A stretch of DNA of 6,220 bases, taken from Reyranella sp. Lineage in GTDB: Bacteria > Pseudomonadota > Alphaproteobacteria > Reyranellales > Reyranellaceae. Position 1 is the stretch's first letter; each line of letters starts with the position of its first letter. Made by a program: the position numbers and the translations under genes. The stretch lies in the NCBI GenBank assembly GCA_030681635.1, contig JAUXRT010000386.1, positions 1 to 6,220 of the forward strand. Reading direction: 5' to 3'. This document shows, one piece after another, positions 1 to 5,362 of this stretch. Under the pieces are notes generated by a model that was given only the letters and a program-made list of their open reading frames with translations, was not told where the DNA came from and ran no database searches.

Positions 1-495
1 ACGGGAGGGCGGCTGACCTTCATTGCCGGTGATGCTCATGATGCCGCCCTGGCCCTGCATGACCATGTCGTAGGCGGGATCCTTGGAGTTCGGGCCGGTG
101 TGGCCGAAGCCTGACGCTGCGGCATAGATCAGCTTCGGGTACTTGGCATGCAGCGTCTCCCAGCCGTAGCCCAGTTTCTCCATCGTGCCGGGACGGAAAT
201 TCTCGACCACCACGTCGGCCTTCTCGAGCAGCTTCTCGAAGATCTTCCGGTCGGCGTCGCTCTTGAGGTCGAGCGCGATGCTTTCCTTGCCGCGGTTGAC
301 CGAGGCGAAATAGGTCGACTTGCCGTTGATGAAGGGGCCGTAGGCGCGGGCGTCGTCGCCGCCCCTCGGCGGCTCGACCTTGATCACCCGCGCGCCCATC
401 TCGGCCATCAGCAGGGTGCAGTAGGGTCCGGCCAGGATGCGGGAGAGATCGACGACGACGATGCCCGAAAGAGGGCCTTTGGTGTTCTGGGTCAT
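1..495 (-). CDS. CaiB/BaiF family (class III) CoA-transferase, N-terminal part
   Basis: Family members move CoA between an acyl-CoA and a free carboxylic acid in the cytoplasm, through an aspartyl-CoA intermediate. The 165 visible residues carry the family's N-terminal Rossmann-like segment (residues 8-41, containing VVDLSRILAGPYCTLLMAEM and VIKVEPP). They also carry NRGKESIALDL (68-77), VVENFRPGTMEKLGY (96-110), ASGFGHTGP (127-135) and AYDMVMQGQGGIMSITG (141-157). Full-length relatives have roughly 380-410 residues, so more than half lies beyond the left edge, including the expected catalytic Asp shortly after this point. The ATG at 493-495 is chosen because an in-frame stop lies just upstream and GAGG abuts it. 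The gene follows the DMT transporter stop by 9 bp, so the two are probably co-transcribed. The substrate cannot be predicted: this family is large, often has many paralogues per genome, and is poorly predictive. Confidence 0.95.
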   Translation of the reverse strand, partial: MTQNTKGPLSGIVVVDLSRILAGPYCTLLMAEMGARVIKVEPPRGGDDARAYGPFINGKSTYFASVNRGKESIALDLKSDADRKIFEKLLEKADVVVENFRPGTMEKLGYGWETLHAKYPKLIYAAASGFGHTGPNSKDPAYDMVMQGQGGIMSITGNEGQPPSR

Positions 496-504
496 CCTCG
501 TTTC

Positions 505-1380
505 TTAGCCAGTGGGGCGCCGTGAATCCAGCCACACATTGGCGGCGGCGGCGGCGATGACGATGGCGCCGCCGATCAAGGTGAGGTCATCCGGCTTTTC
601 GCCACCGAACAGCCACACCCAGATCGGACCCAGGACGAGCTCGAGCAGGCCAAGCAAGGCGGCCCGGCCGGCAGGAATGCGTTTCAGGCTCGCCATGTAG
701 AGGAGGAGGCCGCCCACGAGCTGGCCGGGGCTGAGCGCAAAGAGCCAGGGCACCTGCGACCAAGTGACAGTCTCGGGTTGGGCGAAGGGGAGCGCGACCA
801 GGCCTGATATCACGCCGGCCAGCCAGATCGCCGGTGCCATGCCGACATCGCGGCGATGGCGGACAACCACGTAGTTGCCGCTCATGCAGAGCACGACGAT
901 GAAGGCCACGGCCATGCCGGCCAGCGCACCGGCCTGCAGGGAGCCCGCAACGCTGATGCCGAGCCCCACAACCGCCACTGCCATGGCAAGCACGGTGTGG
1001 GTGTGCAGTTTCTCGCCGAGGAATAGGCGGGCGGCGAGCGCGGTGATGAACGGCGTCGCCCCGAACATGATCAGGACATTGGCGACGGGCGCCAGGCCCA
1101 GCGCCAGGATGAAGGCCACGAAGCTGCCGGCCAGCAGCACCGCGCTCAGCAGCAGGGCGGGGCCGGCATTGCGAACGTCGATCCAGATGCGGCGGTACTG
1201 CCACAGCAGCAGCGGCAACATCGTGACCACGAGGAAGGCCGAGCGCCAGAACGAGACATCCCAGGCGGGAAGCTCGATATGACGGACGATGACGCCGGCG
1301 GTGCTGAAGATCGCAGCCGCAGCAATGGCGTAGGCCGCGCCCAGCGCCGCGGAACCCTGCGAAGAAGCCTGCGTTTTCAT
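505..1380 (-). CDS. DMT superfamily transporter with two EamA domains
   Basis: A 291-residue integral inner-membrane protein of the drug/metabolite transporter superfamily, the usual length for the EamA group. Hydrophobicity suggests ten membrane segments, near residues 12-33, 42-60, 75-95, 97-119, 129-146, 150-170, 181-200, 210-230, 237-259 and 265-283. They form two EamA repeats (about 13-146 and 153-283). Each repeat ends in the typical pattern of a Gly-Glu-Lys turn followed by a last helix (LFLGEKL at 119-125; LFGGEKP at 257-263). The N-terminus is short and cytoplasmic, with no signal peptide. The ATG at 1378-1380 places the first helix correctly, although no good Shine-Dalgarno precedes it. 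Characterised EamA proteins export amino acids, metabolites or drugs; the substrate here is unknown. The CoA-transferase gene follows after 9 bp, and the hydrolase operon starts divergently only 29 bp away. Confidence 0.95.
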   Translation of the reverse strand: MKTQASSQGSAALGAAYAIAAAAIFSTAGVIVRHIELPAWDVSFWRSAFLVVTMLPLLLWQYRRIWIDVRNAGPALLLSAVLLAGSFVAFILALGLAPVANVLIMFGATPFITALAARLFLGEKLHTHTVLAMAVAVVGLGISVAGSLQAGALAGMAVAFIVVLCMSGNYVVVRHRRDVGMAPAIWLAGVISGLVALPFAQPETVTWSQVPWLFALSPGQLVGGLLLYMASLKRIPAGRAALLGLLELVLGPIWVWLFGGEKPDDLTLIGGAIVIAAAAANVWLDSRRPTG

Positions 1381-1398
1381 GTCGAGGAAACTGTGAAT

Positions 1399-1403
1399 AA
1401 GGA
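1399..1403 (+). promoter_or_regulatory. Shine-Dalgarno for the first hydrolase
   Basis: AAGGA lies 6 nt before the GTG at 1410-1412 and supports that non-ATG start. It sits inside the 29-bp gap (1381-1409) separating this gene from the divergent DMT transporter, so any promoter for the hydrolase operon must lie largely inside the transporter's 5' coding region. No convincing -35/-10 pair is visible in the gap itself. Confidence 0.65.
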
Positions 1404-1409
1404 TTCGAC

Positions 1410-2417
1410 GTGCCGCCGTCCATCGATTCCCTCGATCTGCCGCCCTTTAAACCGCGGTTTCCGTGGTGGGGAGCGGACTTGCAGACGATCTACAATCGGT
1501 TGACGGCGCCCGAGGCCAATCTGTCGCCGCACTGCAGCGAACGCCTGTGCTTTCCCATGGCCGATCGCACCGGCGACATTCTGCTGGGCATGCTCGACCA
1601 TCCTGCGGAACCGGTCCACGACCGGCCACTGGTGGTTCTGCTTCATGGCCTCACCGGCAGCGAGGACAGTCCCTACATCCTGAGTTCGGCCGGCCACCTG
1701 CTGGACTGCGGCTATCGCGTGCTGCGCCTCAACGTGCGTGGCGCGGGACCGTCGCGGCCCTATTGCGGCGAGCATTACCATGTCGGCCGCACCGCGGATT
1801 TCCGCCGCGTTCTCTCGCAGATTCCCGAGGAGCTGACCGACAACGGCATCGTCGCCATCGGCTATTCGCTGGGCGGCGCCATGCTGCTGAAATATCTCGG
1901 CGAGGAGGGCTCGTTCTCGCCACTGCGCGGCGCCGCCACGATCTGCGCGCCGATCGACCTCGCGCGCACTGGCCGGCACATGCAGAAACCGCGCAACTGG
2001 CTCTATCACACCTATATCCTGAACGGCATGAAGGCCGAGGCCCTGGCGGAGGGCAGCAGGATCTCACCGGAGGAGCGCGCCATCGTGCGCGCCGCGCGCA
2101 GCGTCTGGGACCACGACGAACGCTTCATCGCGCCGCGCTACGGCTTCCGCGGCGCCGAGGATTATTATGACCTCTGCACGCCGTCGCGGTTCATGCCCGA
2201 GATCCGCGTGCCGACCATGGTCGTGGCGGCCTGCGACGACCCCTGGATTCCCGTCGAGCACTATCGCGAGTTCAAGTGGACCGACAATCCGTGGCTTCTG
2301 CCCGTGATGCCGCCGACCGGCGGCCATGTCGGCTTCCACGGCGACGCGAGCCGCAAGCCCTGGTGCGATCTTGCGGTGGAGAAATTCGTCGAGCGGATTG
2401 CTACCATGGCGGCGTGA
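1410..2417 (+). CDS. YheT-like alpha/beta hydrolase, copy 1
   Basis: A 335-residue alpha/beta-fold hydrolase of the YheT group (COG0429/ABHD1-3-like), predicted cytoplasmic with no signal peptide. Hallmarks in order are the N-terminal FPWWGADLQT (17-26), matching the family's 'HLQT' region; the oxyanion-loop HGLTG (79-83); LNVRGAGPSR (107-116); the nucleophile elbow GYSLGG (151-156) with Ser153; CAPIDL (179-184); the acid in CDDPWIP (275-281), Asp276 or Asp277; and the catalytic His306 in GGHVGF (304-309). The triad is therefore complete. E. coli YheT is of similar length and shares the same motifs, but its physiological substrate is not established; esterase or lipase-like activity is the usual inference. 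The GTG start is preferred because AAGGA lies 6 nt upstream and because the paralogue begins at nearly the same residue. The stop overlaps the start of copy 2. Confidence 0.93.
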   Translation: MPPSIDSLDLPPFKPRFPWWGADLQTIYNRLTAPEANLSPHCSERLCFPMADRTGDILLGMLDHPAEPVHDRPLVVLLHGLTGSEDSPYILSSAGHLLDCGYRVLRLNVRGAGPSRPYCGEHYHVGRTADFRRVLSQIPEELTDNGIVAIGYSLGGAMLLKYLGEEGSFSPLRGAATICAPIDLARTGRHMQKPRNWLYHTYILNGMKAEALAEGSRISPEERAIVRAARSVWDHDERFIAPRYGFRGAEDYYDLCTPSRFMPEIRVPTMVVAACDDPWIPVEHYREFKWTDNPWLLPVMPPTGGHVGFHGDASRKPWCDLAVEKFVERIATMAA

Positions 2418-3388
2418 ACCTCGACCTGCCCCCGTTTCGTCCGCGCTTCCCCTGGTGGGGCGGCGACCTGCAAACCGTCGCCAACCGCCTGCGCCCGGCC
2501 CGGACCAGCCTGGTGCCGCATGCCAGCGACCGGCTTTCGTTTCCTCTGACGGACGGCACCGGCGACACCCTGCTCGCGACGCTTGACCGGCCGGCAGCGC
2601 CGTGGCCCGGCACGCCGCTCGTCCTCCTGATCCATGGCCTGACCGGCACCGAGGACAGCCACTACATCCGGAGCATGTCGTGGCTGATGCTGGAGCGTGG
2701 CCATCGCGTGTTGCGCCTCAACCTGCGCGGCGCGGGTCCGTCACGCGCATTGTGCGGCGAGCATTACTATGCCGGCCGCAGCCAGGACTTCCGGGCGCTG
2801 CTGGCACTGTTGCCGGAAGACCTCACGCGGGACGGGCTGGTCGCGGTCGGCTACTCGCTGGGCGGCGCCATGCTGCTGAAGTACCTAGGTGAGGAAGGCG
2901 CCGCATCGCCCCTCAAGGCGGCGGCCAGCGTCTGTGCCCCGATCGATCTCGCCATCACCTGCCGCAACATGATGCGGCCCCGCAACCGGCTCTATCATCA
3001 TCACATCCTGAGCCAGATGAAGGCGGAGGCGACGGGCGAGGGCGCGGTGCTTTCGGCCGTCGAGCGCGGCGCCGTCCTGCGCTCGCGCACGGTGTGGGAG
3101 TACGATGACGTCTTCATCGCGCCGCACTACGGCTTCGGCAGCGCCGAGAACTACTATGAGCGCTGCAAGCCGTTGCGGTTCATGGCCGACGTCCGCGTGC
3201 CGACGCTGGCGTTGGCGTCAGGCGACGATCCCTGGATACCGGAAGCGCTCTATCGCGGCTATGATTGGGCGGGCAACAAGGCGCTCGTGCCACTGCTGCC
3301 GGGGGCAGGCGGCCATGTCGGCTTCCACGGCGCCGGCAGCGACCAGCCGTGGAGCGACGTCGCCATCGCGAGGTTCTTCGACCATGGG
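1431..3388 (+). repeat. Tandem gene duplication (two ~970-bp homologous units)
   Basis: Codons 8-330 of the first hydrolase (1431-2399) and codons 3-325 of the second (2420-3388) are direct, diverged repeats at a constant offset of 989 bp. At nucleotide level the longest identical blocks I noticed are 26 bp at the nucleophile elbow (1866-1891 and 2855-2880) and 25 bp around the catalytic histidine (2319-2343 and 3308-3332). Elsewhere they differ in many codons. The extent of divergence suggests an old duplication kept by selection rather than a recent copy. Confidence 0.9.
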
Positions 3389-3391
3389 TGA
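2414..3391 (+). CDS. YheT-like alpha/beta hydrolase, copy 2 (tandem paralogue)
   Basis: A 325-residue paralogue of the preceding gene. The proteins align without gaps at an offset of five residues; I count about 190 identities over 323 positions (59%). It keeps all motifs: FPWWGGDLQT (12-21), HGLTG (74-78), LNLRGAGPSR (102-111), GYSLGG (146-151) with Ser148, GDDPWIP (270-276) with Asp271 or Asp272, and GGHVGF (299-304) with His301, so it should be catalytically competent. The reading frame is open upstream to an ATG at 2276, but homology starts only at the GTG of 2414-2416, which forms a GTGA overlap with the stop of copy 1. Residues before that point would be out-of-frame translation of copy 1. 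No strong Shine-Dalgarno is present, consistent with translational coupling. Divergence is concentrated around residues 26-35, 86-95, 206-225 and 284-294, the likely lid or substrate-facing parts. Confidence 0.93.
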   Translation: MNLDLPPFRPRFPWWGGDLQTVANRLRPARTSLVPHASDRLSFPLTDGTGDTLLATLDRPAAPWPGTPLVLLIHGLTGTEDSHYIRSMSWLMLERGHRVLRLNLRGAGPSRALCGEHYYAGRSQDFRALLALLPEDLTRDGLVAVGYSLGGAMLLKYLGEEGAASPLKAAASVCAPIDLAITCRNMMRPRNRLYHHHILSQMKAEATGEGAVLSAVERGAVLRSRTVWEYDDVFIAPHYGFGSAENYYERCKPLRFMADVRVPTLALASGDDPWIPEALYRGYDWAGNKALVPLLPGAGGHVGFHGAGSDQPWSDVAIARFFDHG

Positions 3392-3527
3392 GACCGAATC
3401 GATGACACTGATCGTGGGCGTCGCCTGCTCTCTCGTCGCCCTTGTCCTGGCGTGGCGGGCCTACCGCAGTGCGTCGGCCGAGCAGGAGAGGCGCAAACGA
3501 GAAGATGAGGAACGCGACCGGCGCTAA
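3384..3527 (+). CDS. Small single-pass membrane protein, unknown function
   Basis: A 47-residue ORF starting in another frame inside the last codons of hydrolase copy 2 (8-bp overlap). Residues 8-24 (TLIVGVACSLVALVLAW) form one hydrophobic helix. The tail from residue 33 (EQERRKREDEERDRR) is highly charged and Arg/Glu-rich, probably a cytoplasmic helix or short coiled coil. With a nearly uncharged N-terminus and Arg-rich C-terminus, an N-out/C-in topology is the simplest prediction. The start is uncertain. ATG 3384 has GAGG 10 nt upstream, while ATG 3402, giving 41 residues, has GGTGA 10 nt upstream and begins directly at the helix. I do not recognise a family. The gene could anchor or partner the hydrolases, but that is inference from position only. 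The stop TAA overlaps the convergent lysR stop. The charged, non-random composition argues against a chance ORF but does not prove translation. Confidence 0.6.
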   Translation: MGETESMTLIVGVACSLVALVLAWRAYRSASAEQERRKREDEERDRR

Positions 3528-4414
3528 CCGCGAGCGAGGAGTGCCAGCAACGCCTTGGCTGCTGGGCTGAGATAGGCCGCGCGGCGGTGGATGGCGGTGA
3601 TCGGGATGGTGGTCCGCATCGCGGCGATGTCCAGGGCCACCAAGGTGCCTTGTCGCAGTTCGTCGCGCACGCTGCTCTCCGGCACCAACGCCAGACCGAA
3701 GCCCGCCTGGGCCAGGCGCTTCTGCGCCGTCAGGCTGTCGATCAGGGTGACGTCGGCGGCCTGCAGTCCGGCACGGATCAATTGGTGGGCGAGCACATGG
3801 CCAGAGGAGTCGCGTTCGTCGGGCGCTGGCGGAAAGCCGATCCAGCGCTCGCCTTCCAACGCTTGCGTCTGGCGCACGCGGCGTCCGGCCAGACGATGGC
3901 CGGGGGCGGCAACCACGAGCATCGCCTCGCCGCCCGCATCCAGCGAGACCAGTTCCGGCCGGTCGCTGGCGAAGTAGCGCAGACCGAGCGTGGCCTCGCC
4001 GCGCCGGACCAGGTTGGTTACCTCGGCACTGGAGGCGGTGCGGAGTTCCAGACGGACGTCCTTCGAGCGCCGGGCGAAGCGGCGCAGCACATCGACGATA
4101 TGGGTGTCGGCAAGGGTGCCGACCAACGCGAGCGAGATGGCGCCCCGCATGCCGGTCCTGAGGCCGTGCACCGCCTCGCGCCCATCCTTGAGTGCTGCAA
4201 GCGCCGCCTCGGCATGGGGGAGGAAGGCGCGTCCCGCCTCGGTCAGTCGAGCACGACCCCGGATGCGCTCGAACATCGGTGCGCCGAGTTCGTCCTCGAG
4301 CAGGCCGAGGCGCCGGCTGATGGCTGGCTGCGAGCGGTGCAACTGGCGTCCGGCCCGGGTGAAGCCGCCGAGTTCGGCGATGGCGACGAAGGTCTGAATT
4401 TCATCGATGTTCAT
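3524..4414 (-). CDS. LysR-type transcriptional regulator
   Basis: A 296-residue protein of typical LysR length. The N-terminal winged helix-turn-helix spans residues 2-61, with the family signature FVAIAELGGFTRAGRQLHRSQPAISRRLGLLEDELGAPMFER running over 9-50 and the wing RLTEAGRAFLPHA at 56-68. The LysR substrate-binding domain covers about 90-294: GAISLALVGTLADT (91-104) opens the first subdomain, and GFGLALVPESSV (238-249) is the conserved turn late in the domain. Such proteins act as tetramers on DNA and respond to a small-molecule co-inducer. The gene is divergent from the ICL/PEP-mutase family gene across a 105-bp gap, so that gene is its most likely target, together with its own promoter. 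The co-inducer cannot be read from sequence. The start at 4412-4414 gives the standard HTH spacing but lacks a clear Shine-Dalgarno. The 3' end overlaps the convergent small ORF by 4 bp. Confidence 0.96.
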   Translation of the reverse strand: MNIDEIQTFVAIAELGGFTRAGRQLHRSQPAISRRLGLLEDELGAPMFERIRGRARLTEAGRAFLPHAEAALAALKDGREAVHGLRTGMRGAISLALVGTLADTHIVDVLRRFARRSKDVRLELRTASSAEVTNLVRRGEATLGLRYFASDRPELVSLDAGGEAMLVVAAPGHRLAGRRVRQTQALEGERWIGFPPAPDERDSSGHVLAHQLIRAGLQAADVTLIDSLTAQKRLAQAGFGLALVPESSVRDELRQGTLVALDIAAMRTTIPITAIHRRAAYLSPAAKALLALLARG

Positions 4415-4416
4415 AG

Positions 4417-4437
4417 ATCAGTAATCCGGATGCTGAT
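4417..4437. promoter_or_regulatory. Candidate LysR operator (dyad with T-N11-A)
   Basis: ATCAG (4417-4421) and CTGAT (4433-4437) form perfect 5-bp inverted arms around the palindrome ATCCGGAT (4424-4431). Within it, ATC-N9-GAT (4417-4431) meets the T-N11-A rule of LysR boxes (T4418, A4430). The element starts 3 bp upstream of the lysR ATG, where autorepressing sites are often found. The role is inferred from position and symmetry; such short dyads also occur by chance. Confidence 0.4.
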
Positions 4438-4506
4438 GAACAGAACTATGCATTTTACAATTGATAGCGCAGCACCGACGTTCGGGCGACCCGATTTCAT
4501 CTGAAC

Positions 4507-4513
4507 AAGGAGG
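4507..4513 (+). promoter_or_regulatory. Strong Shine-Dalgarno for the lyase-family gene
   Basis: AAGGAGG, a near-perfect anti-16S match, lies 6 nt before the ATG at 4520-4522. It fixes that start and is the strongest ribosome binding site I see in the window, suggesting high translation when the gene is induced. Confidence 0.85.
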
Positions 4514-4519
4514 CAGACA

Positions 4520-5362
4520 ATGCGCAGCCAAGCAGAGAAAGCGGCGGCCTTTCGCGCCCTGCACGAACGGCCCGGCGCCTTCATCATCCCGAACCCATGG
4601 GACGCCGGCACGGCGAAGTTGCTGGCGGCGCTCGGCTTCGAGGCGTTGGCCACCACCAGCCTCGGCCTTGCCAATATGCTCGGCCGCGCCGACAGCGCCG
4701 TCAGCCGGGCCGAAGTGATCGCCAATTGCCGGGCGATTGCCGAGGCGACGGACCTGCCGGTCAATGTCGACCTCGAAAACTGTTTTGCCCATGCGCCGGC
4801 CGCTGCGGCCGAGGCGATCGGCCTCGCCGCCGAGGCCGGTGCTGTCGGCGGCTCGATCGAGGACTCGACCGGCGATCCCAAGAATCCGATCTACGAGTTC
4901 GACCTGGCGGTGGCGCGCGTGCGGGCTGCGGCCGTCGTGGCCCACGCCCAGCCGGTGCCGTTCATGCTGACCGCACGGGCCGAGAACCTGATCAATGGCC
5001 GCAGCGACATGGCCGACACCATCCGCCGCCTGCAGGCCTACGCCGACGCGGGTGCCGATGTGCTCTATGCGCCTGGCCTGCGCAGCCTCGCCGAAGTTCG
5101 GCATGTTGTCGGTGCGGTGAAACGGCCGGTGAATGTCGTTACGGGCTGGCTCGATCCCGACATCACGGCCGCCGAACTCGGAGAGGCTGGCGCCAAGCGC
5201 ATCAGCGTCGGCGGTGCGCTCTCCCGGCTGGCCCTGGCAACGTTCGTCAACGCCGGACGGGCGATGAAGGAGCAGGGCTCATTCGCCTGGATGCGCGACA
5301 TGCTGGCTTTTGCCGACGTGCAGCGACTGCTGGGCGCCGGAGCAGGCGCTAACCGATCGTGA
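4520..5362 (+). CDS. Isocitrate lyase/PEP mutase superfamily protein (COG2513-like)
   Basis: A 280-residue cytoplasmic TIM-barrel enzyme of the ICL/PEP mutase superfamily, whose members make or break C-C or P-C bonds in 2-oxoacids with Mg2+. Motifs in order are NPWDAG (25-30), TTSLG (45-49), VDLEN (83-87), whose Asp84 and Glu86 match the Mg-binding acids, GGSIEDSTGD (110-119), the strand TARAEN (151-156) and SVGGAL (229-234). The catalytic KKCGH/KRCGH loop of isocitrate and methylisocitrate lyases is absent: after the IED motif the chain continues DPKNPIYEFDLA (119-130). It is therefore not a true AceA or PrpB. The family is often labelled carboxyvinyl-carboxyphosphonate phosphorylmutase by homology, but no phosphonate genes are nearby. 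Cys88 stands where a glycine is usual. The gene is divergent from lysR and probably controlled by it. Its 3' end overlaps the convergent Nudix gene by 14 bp. The true substrate is unknown. Confidence 0.92.
   Translation: MRSQAEKAAAFRALHERPGAFIIPNPWDAGTAKLLAALGFEALATTSLGLANMLGRADSAVSRAEVIANCRAIAEATDLPVNVDLENCFAHAPAAAAEAIGLAAEAGAVGGSIEDSTGDPKNPIYEFDLAVARVRAAAVVAHAQPVPFMLTARAENLINGRSDMADTIRRLQAYADAGADVLYAPGLRSLAEVRHVVGAVKRPVNVVTGWLDPDITAAELGEAGAKRISVGGALSRLALATFVNAGRAMKEQGSFAWMRDMLAFADVQRLLGAGAGANRS

Larger units (their letters stand above)
4415..4519. promoter_or_regulatory. Divergent lysR / lyase control region
   Basis: This is the only sizeable non-coding gap in the window, and it is visibly richer in A and T (especially 4439-4467) than the surrounding coding DNA. 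It must hold the promoters for the divergent lysR and lyase genes. TTGTAA on the minus strand (4455-4460) and TTTACA (4454-4459) or TTGATA (4461-4466) on the plus strand resemble -35 boxes, but I cannot match any to a good -10 at 16-18 bp. An imperfect dyad, CTAT-N14-ATAG (4446-4467), lies centrally and is a second candidate regulator site. Confidence 0.6.

Noticed and set aside
20..535. Long minus-strand ORF of 171 codons at the left end
   Set aside because: Its product is Arg/His/Pro-rich and low in complexity, and it lies out of frame with the clearly homologous CoA-transferase at 1-495. It is a high-GC shadow frame.
587..1423. 278-codon minus-strand ORF overlapping the DMT transporter
   Set aside because: Shadow frame of the transporter: Arg- and Gly-rich, with no membrane segments or recognisable motifs, while the overlapping frame encodes a complete EamA protein.
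1431..3388. Mobile element or recombination origin of the hydrolase duplication
   Set aside because: There are no terminal inverted repeats, target-site duplications or transposase remnants around the units, so a simple old tandem duplication is sufficient.
3587..4504. 305-codon plus-strand ORF antisense to lysR
   Set aside because: Antisense shadow of a complete LysR gene, with no family resemblance. It also runs through the intergenic region into the lyase promoter.
4415..4519. Riboswitch, small RNA or tRNA in the 105-bp gap
   Set aside because: No stable paired structure, terminator with a T tract or tRNA-like arms is visible; the region is better explained as a divergent promoter.
4418..5104. 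Minus-strand ORF of 228 codons antisense to the lyase-family gene
   Set aside because: It mirrors the codon structure of the well-supported enzyme gene and has no recognisable domain. High-GC genes commonly give such antisense ORFs.
4520..5362. Assignment as prpB (2-methylisocitrate lyase) or aceA
   Set aside because: The catalytic Lys-Arg/Lys-Cys-Gly-His loop is missing, and no prpC, prpD or glyoxylate-shunt gene is adjacent.
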